From: Bacteroidales bacterium
GTDB lineage: Bacteria; Bacteroidota; Bacteroidia; Bacteroidales; F082
Reading direction: 5' to 3'
Assembly: GCA_024400425.1 (NCBI GenBank)
Contig: JAKSMV010000010.1
Coordinates: 1-64,000 of the forward strand
Length of the DNA: 64,000 nt
This document shows positions 9,763 through 17,517 of this stretch, piece after piece (within the stretch, counting starts at the first letter, position 1; the number at the start of each line of letters is the position of its first letter). Both the position numbers and the translations under genes were made by a program. The notes below the pieces were generated by a model. That model did no database searches. It was given only the letters and a program-made list of their open reading frames with translations, and was not told where the DNA came from.

Positions 9763-10083
9763 CAGCCCTTCAGGCGGGCGCTGCTCCGATTTTTCCCCAT
9801 TCCCCTCGCGCCCTGCCCGGACAAGTTTCGCCATTCCCTCTTCTTTATTTGCCTCTTTTTCCCTTTCCCTTTTCCTTCTTTCCTTCAATTGCCTTCTCTC
9901 TAAGGTTTTCCTCTGCAACCTAAGCATTGAAGCCAAGCATCGGAGATGCGACATCCGATGACACCGATTAGGGGAATCGAAAACAAAAAGCCAATATGGG
10001 ATTGGCAATAGGATTTGTTCCAGATTTGTTTGAGATTTGTTTCCTTCATTCTTGCGTCCGGCAGGCAGAAGCACTTTCAAAGC

Positions 10084-10272
10084 TCAATGCCTAGTCAAGA
10101 TATGCCACCATATCAAACGTTTATAAGGCTTGAGGTTATCGGGGAGTATTTCGTCCAGAGGGTCTTTAAACCTAGATTTCGAGTCCCATAGCTGCTTGCG
10201 TCTCTTCTGTATTCTCCTCTCCAACCTTCTGTGTCTGCGTTCGCTCTTTCTCTGTTCTCTTCTTTCATTCAT
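10084..10272 (-). CDS. Small basic hypothetical protein
   Basis: 62 residues, starting MNERREQRKSERRHRR and very rich in Arg/Lys, ending with a Trp-containing tail (LIWWHILTRH). It is not recognised. A near-consensus -7 element (one mismatch) lies in the palindrome gatgcaaatatgcatc about 30 bp upstream of the ATG, the main reason to keep it. It may equally be a chance frame in a repeat-rich region. Confidence 0.3.
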   Translation of the reverse strand: MNERREQRKSERRHRRLERRIQKRRKQLWDSKSRFKDPLDEILPDNLKPYKRLIWWHILTRH

Positions 10273-10352
10273 GGCTGATGCTTTTTATCGTTACACGATG
10301 CAAATATGCATCTTTTTTCTTTTGGTTGCACTGGGTTGCAAGGTTGCAAGCC

Positions 10353-10412
10353 GGACATCACCCATCACCATTCACCATTCACCCATAACCCATCACCCAT
10401 AACCCCATCACC
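10353..10412. repeat. Degenerate low-complexity CCATCACCCAT repeats
   Basis: Irregular reiterations of cacccatcaccattcacc-like units lie between the small basic frame and the HTH-like gene. There is no fixed period. Confidence 0.6.
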
Positions 10413-10417
10413 AGCCC

Positions 10418-10624
10418 TCACACCATCAGTCTGATGAGGCCTTCCGACTTGCAGAACATGTCGGGATAGTGCATGCATACGGCATAGACCTGTTTGCCCG
10501 TGACGGGCTGTCCGTCCTTGCGCACATGCAGCCGCTTCGCGTTGATCATCTCGGCGAGTTGCTCGGTCCGCATGCCGCGGTTCGAGGTGATGAGGCAATA
10601 CACTATGGCTTCGGGAAGGGACAT
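10418..10624 (-). CDS. Small HTH-like (HARE-type?) protein, copy rebuilt next to the DUF1016 gene
   Basis: 68 residues beginning MSLPEAIVYCLITSNRG, with RTEQLAEMIN, HVRKDGQPV and KQVYAVCMHYPDMF. The pattern of a short helical domain with RKDGxP and YPxxF looks like HARE/winged-helix modules attached to nucleases, but this is a weak resemblance. The start lies inside a direct repeat whose other copy, at 11793-11878, carries the same first 28 codons followed by unrelated codons. This copy is therefore the intact one and lies immediately downstream of the inserted DUF1016 gene, 2 bp after its stop codon. Confidence 0.6.
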   Translation of the reverse strand: MSLPEAIVYCLITSNRGMRTEQLAEMINAKRLHVRKDGQPVTGKQVYAVCMHYPDMFCKSEGLIRLMV

Positions 10625-10626
10625 GG
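10541..10626. repeat. 86-bp direct repeat, left copy
   Basis: Identical to 11793-11878 except for t/c at 10559/11811. It encodes (minus strand) the first 28 codons of the small HTH-like gene. The DUF1016 cassette (10627-11792) lies exactly between the two copies. Confidence 0.95.
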
Positions 10627-11703
10627 CTAGTCGCCTGTTGAAACATTGTTTTCCTTTGCTATCAAAATCGAGCGATTCAGCTTGTCAATAAACCACTGCT
10701 TATCCGGCAAACATGTAAGATATTGAGCCACTTTGATGTGTTCTTCGTTCAACATCATCAGCTCAACGTGCTCCGTATTGCCTTCACTGCATAGCAGCAA
10801 ACCGATTGGTGGGTTTTCACCTTCCTGCATATCATATTTCTGCAAATACTTCAGGTACAATTCCATTTGTCCTTTGTATTGAGGCTTGAACTTCCCTAAC
10901 TTCAAATCTATAGCGACAAGACATTTCAATTTGCGATGGTAGAAAAGCAAATCGAGGTAATAGTCCGTTCCATCAATGGAGAAACGCTTTTGCCTTTCAA
11001 GAAAAGCAAATCCTTGTCCAAGTTCCAGTATGAAATTTTCCAACTGCTTGACTATTGCATCCTCCAATTCATTTTCCGAATAAAAGCCACTCAATCCGAG
11101 AAAGTCAAGAATATAAGAACTCTTTAGCACCACATCTGTTTCGACGTGTTGAGGAGTGATTTTTTCCAGCACGCTGACAATTTCATCATCAGGTTTGGCA
11201 GCGATGAGTGAACGCTCGTATGTCATCTCATCCTGCTTGCTCCGCAGTTGGTTTACGCTCCAGTGCTCCGCTATGCCCATCTGCTGATAGAACAGGCGTT
11301 TCGTGTCGTCTTTTATGGTTATCAGTTCAACGAAATGGCTCCATGTCAATGTTTGCGACATTGTCGCAAACATTTCTTTATCGTTGTAGATGCGCGCTAC
11401 ATTCATCATCCTGGTAAGGGCAGAATAAGTGTATCCCTTTCCATAGCGAGCCATTAATCTTTGCGACAGCGTCGCAAGAATCTTTTGACCATAAGCGGAA
11501 TACGCCTGATACTCCATATCGTTGATGATAAAGTTGCCTACATTCCAAAATGTAAGGCTCGTTTGGGCATTGACGTATGCAACGACCGATGTCCGTGCCT
11601 TGTCAATGATTTCCACAACACCCTCGTAAAGCCGAGCGCTGACTTGCCCGATGATGGCCGTGCCGGATGTCTGGTTTGGTAATATATTGTTTGATGTTGA
11701 CAT
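10627..11703 (-). CDS. DUF1016 (YhcG-type) PD-(D/E)XK nuclease family protein
   Basis: 358 residues from the ATG at 11703; an upstream TTG start would overlap the promoter -7 box and is rejected. The N-terminal half is the DUF1016 N-terminal domain (FWNVGNFIINDMEYQ, YGKGYTYSALTRMM). The C-terminal half is a PDDEXK nuclease domain with IDGTDYYLDLLFYHRKL, LVAIDLKLGKFKP and GQMELYLKYL; Asp and the Asp-x-Lys pair are the likely metal site. YhcG-type proteins are mobile, often found in accessory or defence contexts, and their exact role is unresolved. The gene with its own promoter forms a 1,166-bp cassette bounded by 86-bp direct repeats that duplicate the start of the neighbouring gene. Confidence 0.9.
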   Translation of the reverse strand: MSTSNNILPNQTSGTAIIGQVSARLYEGVVEIIDKARTSVVAYVNAQTSLTFWNVGNFIINDMEYQAYSAYGQKILATLSQRLMARYGKGYTYSALTRMMNVARIYNDKEMFATMSQTLTWSHFVELITIKDDTKRLFYQQMGIAEHWSVNQLRSKQDEMTYERSLIAAKPDDEIVSVLEKITPQHVETDVVLKSSYILDFLGLSGFYSENELEDAIVKQLENFILELGQGFAFLERQKRFSIDGTDYYLDLLFYHRKLKCLVAIDLKLGKFKPQYKGQMELYLKYLQKYDMQEGENPPIGLLLCSEGNTEHVELMMLNEEHIKVAQYLTCLPDKQWFIDKLNRSILIAKENNVSTGD

Positions 11704-11717
11704 ATCGTTTATTGGCG

Positions 11718-11725
11718 CAAAGATA
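11718..11725 (-). promoter_or_regulatory. -7 element TATCTTTG for the DUF1016 gene
   Basis: Minus-strand TATCTTTG lies 14 bp upstream of the ATG at 11703 and inside the repeat-bounded cassette, so the gene carries its own promoter. Confidence 0.65.
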
Positions 11726-11726
11726 G

Positions 11727-11876
11727 TCAATTATCTTTATCAGCAGTTGCCCCTCCAGAAAAATGCCCAAAATGAACAGTCGAAAAATCAAAGTTGATCA
11801 TCTCGGCGAGCTGCTCGGTCCGCATGCCGCGGTTCGAGGTGATGAGGCAATACACTATGGCTTCGGGAAGGGACAT
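11727..11876 (-). pseudogene. Truncated 5' copy of the small HTH-like gene
   Basis: The frame starts at ATG 11876 with the same 28 residues as the intact copy (MSLPEAIVYCL...EQLAEMIN), then switches to unrelated FDFSTVHFGHFSGGATADKDN and stops. The break is exactly at the edge of the 86-bp repeat. It follows the NERD gene by 35 bp, which was presumably the original position of the gene before insertion of the DUF1016 cassette. Confidence 0.8.
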
Positions 11877-11878
11877 GG
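11793..11878. repeat. 86-bp direct repeat, right copy
   Basis: Partner of 10541-10626 with one mismatch (c at 11811). See the left copy. Confidence 0.95.
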
Positions 11879-11911
11879 GTGGAAGTTTAGCTGTAATGAT
11901 TGATGATGTGT

Positions 11912-12694
11912 TTATTGTTCGCAAGTAAAACGGCATTTCGGGTAGTTGGAACACCCGTAAAATGTTCCATACTTGCTATTCCGTAGCACCAGACTGCCAC
12001 CACACCTGGGGCAGATGCCGTTATTGATTTTCTGGTTTTTCTGGTAGATGGCTTGCTGCACGTTACGCACATGGGTCTTATCGTCAACTGAATCTCTGAC
12101 ATTGTTATGTTCCAAGGCATCACACACCCGGAGCACATCGCCATCAGTCATCAGCGCCTCTGTGTAATCCATGATGACATTCTTCAGACTTTCAAGGTGT
12201 ATGACGTGATATTTCGTCCAAACATTTGAAAGATTGGCATTGCCGGCGAACACTACGACAGGTATGGCGGGCATCTGCGGCCAATTCATCAGTTTCTCAA
12301 TGGCGGTAATATGGGTGAAGCATTGCTTTATGGGATTATACATTTTGTTTTTTGTGACGTATGTATATTCCTTCCAGAACTTTTTTTCATACCTAACCGG
12401 AGTGACGATGATTTGTTTCCAGTCCTCCTTGTCGTCGCTGCCATAGATGTCGCCTCGGTAGTTCTTGGTTTCAATGACGAAGACGCCATAACGCGACACC
12501 ACCACATGGTCAATCTGAGTGGTGCCCCAGCTGGTCTTCAGCACCACGTCGTCATAAGCATGATAATCCTCTGGAAGCTCGGCCAAGACGTCGTGCACAC
12601 GCTTCTCTCCCATCTTGCCTTTGAATTTGGGCGAACGAAGATACCACAATGCGACAACACCCGTAATTATCAGAATAACAAAAATTAACGACAT
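11912..12694 (-). CDS. Membrane-anchored NERD nuclease-like protein with topoisomerase-type zinc finger
   Basis: 260 residues. An N-terminal membrane segment (MSLIFVILIITGVVALWYL) precedes a NERD domain with GEKRVHDVLAEL, WGTTQIDHVVVSRYGVFVIETK and RGDIYGSD; the D...E-x-K pattern is that of a nuclease-related fold. The C-terminus is a zinc finger of topoisomerase type (CPRCGGSLV...FYGCSNYPKC). NERD proteins are associated with DNA processing, but their function is usually not known. The start is 20 bp downstream of the CoiA-like gene, so they are probably co-transcribed. Confidence 0.9.
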   Translation of the reverse strand: MSLIFVILIITGVVALWYLRSPKFKGKMGEKRVHDVLAELPEDYHAYDDVVLKTSWGTTQIDHVVVSRYGVFVIETKNYRGDIYGSDDKEDWKQIIVTPVRYEKKFWKEYTYVTKNKMYNPIKQCFTHITAIEKLMNWPQMPAIPVVVFAGNANLSNVWTKYHVIHLESLKNVIMDYTEALMTDGDVLRVCDALEHNNVRDSVDDKTHVRNVQQAIYQKNQKINNGICPRCGGSLVLRNSKYGTFYGCSNYPKCRFTCEQ

Positions 12695-12714
12695 GATTTA
12701 AATATTGTATAAAA

Positions 12715-14379
12715 TCACCTTTGTATCACCTTAATCCTACCATACCTAGATTTGATCATTTCTTCCAAACTTTTATCAACTTTAAAATATGGACAATTAA
12801 CGGGCATTTCTCGAAGAGGATAATGGGGGGTTCCTTTTGTTTTATAACGTTTGCAAATAGCTTCAGATACTCCGTAAAATCTAATTGGCTTATCGAAAAA
12901 AAAGCAAATCTCACAATAACAAGCTTTTCGTTTCTGTTCGTAGCATTTTAATAAAGAATACCATTTTGCATCTTGTTCTTGCCAATTTTCAATTTGTTCA
13001 GTAAACAAAAGTTCCATAACCGAAGCGTTTTTTCTCATATTAACCAGAGAACACGAAACTGTTTCTAAATAATACTTTCCACTTCGGAATAATGAAAACT
13101 TTAAAACACCTCTTTCTATTTCCGATCGCGATACTGTCTTACCATTGTCACGCTTGAAATTGATAAATGAAGTTGAAGTCTCTCCTATCGATTTGTTAAG
13201 CAAGGTCCAAAGAGAAAAATGACCAAGCACTTCTATCTCAATAATCTTTAACTTCTCGTCATCGACATCTACGTGACAAGACCCTGCTTTTATGCTTATA
13301 GCAATAGCATCATTATAGCCATCATTACGTTGGAATACCAAATCACATTTAGACTTCCTCCCTGGCAGTTTGAAATCCTGAAGACACTCATTATAGCCGT
13401 GTGCTTTTAGATTGTATGAGAATCTCCTTTCCATCAAACATTCATTTGGATTAAAAAAAACGCAAACCTCTTTTTCTGCGCAATTCACATTCTGAGGAAC
13501 AAGTATGTTAAACTCTTTCGATGTCCTAAACTTTTGCGCAATGATATTCTTTGCAGCTTCACGTAGGTAAAGGTCGTCTTCACAAAAGACAAATTCATCC
13601 AAATGGGCAAAACTATACTCTCCTGTTTCATTAACATCAATTGACAATTCTCTACCGCAAGCAAGACAAAAATAGGTGTGAACATTCAAGTCGACCTCGT
13701 CATCCAATAAGTTGACAAGTACGCCATTTTCATCTTTTGCAAATGTACGTTTCACAGGCCTCAATTCATCGTATTCATAACGACATGCAACATAGCGGCT
13801 ACCACAACCTGCTTCTCTAATCTGAACATTATTATCTCTAATCCAAATTCTGCGTTCAGTTTCTTCAACAATAAATTTTCGAACAGCATTTGGGTCAAGT
13901 TCACAGCCATTAAGGTCCAGCTCAACGCAATCTATCTTGGCTGAAATTATCTTTCCTTTCTTCTTAACATCAACTGCATGTGTACGTTTAAACTCAATCC
14001 ATAGAGATCTATCGCCATAGTATCCAATGCAATCAGGGCGAAGACACGTTTCTTTGTCATAAAATTCGACTTCTACTCTATCAAATCTCAATTGTTCTCC
14101 ACGGATTCCATTCAGTCTATTTGGCAGTTGCAAGCACAGCGATTCTTTCAGTACATTTTTAGCCATCTTATGCAATGCAGATTCAATTGCGCCAGCACAA
14201 TCTGAGCCACTTAAATGGGCAAAATGATGAACCATTTTTTCGCCAGTGCCACCATTTTTCGCGCAAAGTCCACTTTTACAATGTGGGCAGTAACAACCAC
14301 AATCATTACCATTAGCTACGCTATCAACGTGAACTAAATCGCCATTTTGATTGATAGCGTATGTCAGGTATGCCTTCAT
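12715..14379 (-). CDS. CoiA-like / DUF6035-like nuclease with zinc-binding modules
   Basis: 554 residues. The N-terminus has a CYCPHCKSGLCAK zinc motif, HHFAH and ESALHKMAKNVL, all typical of competence-protein CoiA-like families. A PD-(D/E)XK-like core follows (LRPDCIGYYGDRSLWIEFKRTH). A second Cys pair (YFCLACGREL) with FAHLDEF is near residue 235, and a C-terminal Cys cluster (CYCEICFFF, CPYF). The DNA is visibly more AT-rich than the surrounding core genes. It lies between a helicase-nuclease gene (gap 40 bp) and the NERD gene (gap 20 bp). Natural transformation CoiA usually stands alone, so this clustering suggests a defence or DNA-processing role (inference). Confidence 0.75.
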   Translation of the reverse strand: MKAYLTYAINQNGDLVHVDSVANGNDCGCYCPHCKSGLCAKNGGTGEKMVHHFAHLSGSDCAGAIESALHKMAKNVLKESLCLQLPNRLNGIRGEQLRFDRVEVEFYDKETCLRPDCIGYYGDRSLWIEFKRTHAVDVKKKGKIISAKIDCVELDLNGCELDPNAVRKFIVEETERRIWIRDNNVQIREAGCGSRYVACRYEYDELRPVKRTFAKDENGVLVNLLDDEVDLNVHTYFCLACGRELSIDVNETGEYSFAHLDEFVFCEDDLYLREAAKNIIAQKFRTSKEFNILVPQNVNCAEKEVCVFFNPNECLMERRFSYNLKAHGYNECLQDFKLPGRKSKCDLVFQRNDGYNDAIAISIKAGSCHVDVDDEKLKIIEIEVLGHFSLWTLLNKSIGETSTSFINFKRDNGKTVSRSEIERGVLKFSLFRSGKYYLETVSCSLVNMRKNASVMELLFTEQIENWQEQDAKWYSLLKCYEQKRKACYCEICFFFDKPIRFYGVSEAICKRYKTKGTPHYPLREMPVNCPYFKVDKSLEEMIKSRYGRIKVIQR

Positions 14380-14419
14380 AAATTAAGTACAATTACTTAA
14401 TAGAATCTTAGAAAAACGC

Positions 14420-16579
14420 CTATATTTCCTTAATCCCCAGTTCCTTCAAATACTCATACGTCCCATCATAAAATTCAGGAAGTCGGGTCGGATCTTGCGG
14501 GGAACCATCAATGTTACGTAAGTTATTTCCTTCCGGAACACAAATCACCATGCCTTGACGGGCTCGGGTAAGCAACACCCTATATGCATTTATTTGATAC
14601 ATTCTTCGCATATCTGATGCAATGTTTTGCCAAACGCCCCCTGTAAATGATCGATGAGTCCACGAATCCTGCGTAAGTTCCTTCTTCTTCCTATCTGCAG
14701 GTTTCAAAACTTTGTGTTCTGGATCAAATACCATATCGCCATCCCAAACCACACCAGCCCAATCGAGTTCCAAACCTTGAACATCAAACTCTGTAGCCAC
14801 ATCTTCAAGAAACATTGATGAACGTATGTCTGTGACATCATCTAAGAACCAATGTACCGTGTCAGCTTTACAACGCACGTCTATTGCCAATGGGCGCAGC
14901 CGATAAGCTTGCGACGATACTAAAAGACCGTATCTTTCAGTTCCTCTCGCATGCTTGCGAAGCCATACTTTAGCTTTGTCAATATCTCGAGTCAATACTA
15001 TCGGATACATCGATGCCAATTTATCAAGTTGTTCCCGAGCCGCTTCTTCATTAGCATCAAGTAGTTCCTTGACAAACTTACTGAGGTTTTCAGCCCTAAA
15101 CGAACGCATGCTGACTTTTAAATGCAAATCTGCAAGTGGATGCTTCCTCTCTGCAGGAAAATCTTCTAGATATTGTTCGACCTTACCGTCTGCATATTCT
15201 CTTTCCTTCAGATTATTAGGATAATATACATGCCAATTATCGAAAGTGTCCTTGATAGCCTTTATCCAGGTAGAAATACCAGCTTCACCCGTATTAATCT
15301 CTTGGCCACCTCCCACAAGGCAAACGATGGTTGCCCAGTCTTTTTTCTTGTCAAGTCCCCAGGTCAGAAATTCCGGTTCCGACATAGGGAAATTTGCAAT
15401 ACCTTTTTTACGTGACAGCCATCCAGATAGTTGCTCGTATGTCCAGCTTCGCTGAGCCTCGTCAAAAATGTCAACATGCTCGTGCAGCCATGTATGTCCA
15501 TTATCATCCGACTTCTTTTTATCGACTTCCAATGGCATACCTTTCGCTATCGGCCGTTTCACCATATTAAGCACATAATTTCTATGCTGATATACATCCA
15601 TTATAAAACTATCCACAGCTTTGTGCGCTTCCGTCTTAGTGTATCTAGTTCCTGGATTGAGTAGCCTTTGTTGTTCCACTGAATCACGCACAAGTGCTTC
15701 ACGCAGCACCTTCACCAGAGGACCATTCCCACTAAGATATACAGCCAAGCTCCTTTCATTCTCGCTCACATTCTCACTGTCTTGGAAGAGCTGGATAGCA
15801 ACATTAAGACCAACAAGAGTTTTTCCTGCGCCAGGAACACCTGTAACAAAGACAATACTTTTCTGATTGTTTTCCCTAGAATAATTGATTACGTCAAGAA
15901 CTGTTTCTGTAGTTTTCTTCAAACTTTGACCAGAAGCCGAAGTCCGGGTTATATCCTCGATAGATTTATTCTTCAGATTTTTCCTTTTATACAACACAGT
16001 AGCAGCCTGAATTATGGTAGGTGTGGGTTCATATCTGCTATTCTTCCAATTTTCAGGAGTTTGCCCTTGACCATATTCTTCAGCTATTATATCAACCAAT
16101 TCGCGAAGCGAAGTATCATTAGTACAAATCGGTTCAAAGACTTTATCATTATACACTGAAAAACGCAATTCCTTTGACACATGATTTGCTTTTGTTGCAA
16201 TTAGTATGGGAGCGATGAACAAATCGCGGCTTAACCAATGAAAATTCTTCAGGTCAAGTGCATAGTCCCACACTTGCTCAATATCCATACGATGAAAAGA
16301 ATTAGCTCCTACCTTATATTCCAAGACAAAAACCACACCAGCCACCAGAAGGACGACGTCAATTCTCTTACCTAGTCGAGGTATTGTATATTCAAACAAG
16401 ATCTCACCATCTAAGCCCACCAATGACAATTGCAAAGATTGAATTTCATGCATCCATGTGTCTTTTTGTTCAATGTCATCTGAAAATTTACTATTGCGCG
16501 AAATTTCACCCCAAATCATTTCAGGGCCTTCTTGGAGAAATTGGGAAATAGATTCAGAATAAAGGTATCTTTCAGCCAT
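14420..16579 (-). CDS. DUF2075-type SF1 helicase with N-terminal nuclease-like domain
   Basis: 719 residues from ATG 16579; a TTG two codons upstream is less likely. The N-terminal part contains GKRIDVVLLVAGVVFVLEYK, a D...E-x-K pattern of a PD-(D/E)XK fold. The motor has Walker A VTGVPGAGKTLVGLN, Walker B VDIFDEAQRSW, motif V-like VQGLELDWAGVVW and motif VI-like RVLLTRARQGMVI. DUF2075 proteins are ATP-dependent DNA/RNA helicase-like enzymes frequently seen in accessory and defence regions. First gene of the cluster, with its own promoter at 16631-16638; AT-rich relative to the housekeeping genes. Confidence 0.9.
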   Translation of the reverse strand: MAERYLYSESISQFLQEGPEMIWGEISRNSKFSDDIEQKDTWMHEIQSLQLSLVGLDGEILFEYTIPRLGKRIDVVLLVAGVVFVLEYKVGANSFHRMDIEQVWDYALDLKNFHWLSRDLFIAPILIATKANHVSKELRFSVYNDKVFEPICTNDTSLRELVDIIAEEYGQGQTPENWKNSRYEPTPTIIQAATVLYKRKNLKNKSIEDITRTSASGQSLKKTTETVLDVINYSRENNQKSIVFVTGVPGAGKTLVGLNVAIQLFQDSENVSENERSLAVYLSGNGPLVKVLREALVRDSVEQQRLLNPGTRYTKTEAHKAVDSFIMDVYQHRNYVLNMVKRPIAKGMPLEVDKKKSDDNGHTWLHEHVDIFDEAQRSWTYEQLSGWLSRKKGIANFPMSEPEFLTWGLDKKKDWATIVCLVGGGQEINTGEAGISTWIKAIKDTFDNWHVYYPNNLKEREYADGKVEQYLEDFPAERKHPLADLHLKVSMRSFRAENLSKFVKELLDANEEAAREQLDKLASMYPIVLTRDIDKAKVWLRKHARGTERYGLLVSSQAYRLRPLAIDVRCKADTVHWFLDDVTDIRSSMFLEDVATEFDVQGLELDWAGVVWDGDMVFDPEHKVLKPADRKKKELTQDSWTHRSFTGGVWQNIASDMRRMYQINAYRVLLTRARQGMVICVPEGNNLRNIDGSPQDPTRLPEFYDGTYEYLKELGIKEI

Positions 16580-16630
16580 GTTCAAGAGATAAGTGACTTA
16601 TGATTTTTACATGTGGTTATTATTTGGCTG

Positions 16631-16638
16631 CAAATATA
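16631..16638 (-). promoter_or_regulatory. -7 element TATATTTG for the nuclease/helicase cluster
   Basis: Minus-strand TATATTTG lies about 50 bp upstream of the DUF2075 gene. No equally good element is seen between the next three genes, which supports one transcript. Confidence 0.6.
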
Positions 16639-16857
16639 GCAAATTTCCGGCACCTTTGCACATGCTCCCGAAAAGTTTTGGGGATTTTATACTTTTCGAC
16701 CCATATTAACTGCCAAAGTCTTGCAAATCGGCGGGCACATCTCGATTAGATACGTTAAGTTGGCAAAACAAAGGAAATTGGTTTTTACGACCTTTTTATG
16801 ACAAATTATAATGCTTGCTTTTGTGTAACAAACACATTATCAATAATATGATAAAAT

Positions 16858-17043
16858 TCATTTTGTCAAAAAATCATTTGTCATTTTGTCACAATAAGCA
16901 AATTCAACCTCCTCGTCATTTGTCACCTATTAATAAAATAATTAATAATATATTATTAATTAGGTATTATAAGCAGGCGAAAAGAGATTGGGACATCGAA
17001 ATCGCTTATTGTGATTTTTTGACAAATGACAAAATGACAAAAT
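16858..17043. repeat. AT-rich region with imperfect inverted repeat of TGACA-containing arms
   Basis: The left arm (16858-16899) and right arm (17004-17043) share TCACAATAAGC in inverted orientation and several permuted blocks of TTTGTCA/TGACAAA. The centre (about 16929-16972) is almost pure A/T (attaataaaataattaata...). There is no convincing gene in 16580-17517. The arrangement looks like a protein-binding or recombination site rather than a terminator, but nothing here identifies the binder. Confidence 0.6.
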
Positions 17044-17086
17044 CGCCATGCTGAATACAAGGCTATACCCGGGCTATACCAACGCT

Positions 17087-17290
17087 ATCTCCGCATCCAG
17101 TCTCCTGCCGCTCCGCTCCCACTCCGCTTCGCTGCGCAACGGAGAAAAGCTTCAAAAGACTACCGGACGGGGTGCATAAGACACTGCCTTGGCATTGCCC
17201 ATGTCGCTTGTTTTCGAATCTCGCTGCGAGATTCAGAGGCGGATAGAGAAAGGTTTTGGATGTTTTGGTCATTAAAAGGACAATTTGCAT
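17087..17290. other. GC-rich repeat-like intergenic block
   Basis: The stretch contains iterated cgctccgctcccactccgc-like bases and the perfect palindrome GAATCTCG-CTG-CGAGATTC (17216-17234). It contrasts sharply with the AT-rich DNA on both sides. No gene is supported; the only open frame has no recognisable domain. Confidence 0.4.
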
Positions 17291-17446
17291 TTATTCCCTT
17301 GAAAAAGTGTGAAATTTTTGAATTATTCGCTTGAAAAAGTGTGAGAATCCAAAATTATTCGCTTGAAAAAGTGTGAAAATTCCAAATTATTCCCTTGAAA
17401 AAATGTGAAACTTTTGAATTATTCGCTTGAAAAAGTGTATTTTACA
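17291..17446. repeat. Five tandem 32-bp repeats
   Basis: Units start at 17291, 17323, 17355, 17387 and 17419, an exact 32-bp period. The conserved core is TTATTCSCTTGAAAAARTGT, followed by a variable 12-base A/T-rich tail; the last unit is incomplete. There are no spacers of CRISPR size. It lies about 70 bp from the 3' end of the DUF368 gene. Confidence 0.9.
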
Positions 17447-17517
17447 ACCAAACAAAGGAAAGGACCATCTCATATTGGAACGAAAGATGGGGAAAACCAG
17501 AAAGCCAAACGGCAGCG

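Noticed and set aside
9727..10080. 117-codon minus-strand frame rich in Lys/Glu/Arg
   Set aside because: Low-complexity composition across an inverted repeat, no promoter, no domain.
17063..17290. 75-codon minus-strand frame in the GC-rich block
   Set aside because: Sequence is made of repeat-like bases and palindromes; no coding evidence.
17291..17446. CRISPR array
   Set aside because: The units abut without spacers of unique sequence, and no cas gene is present in the window.
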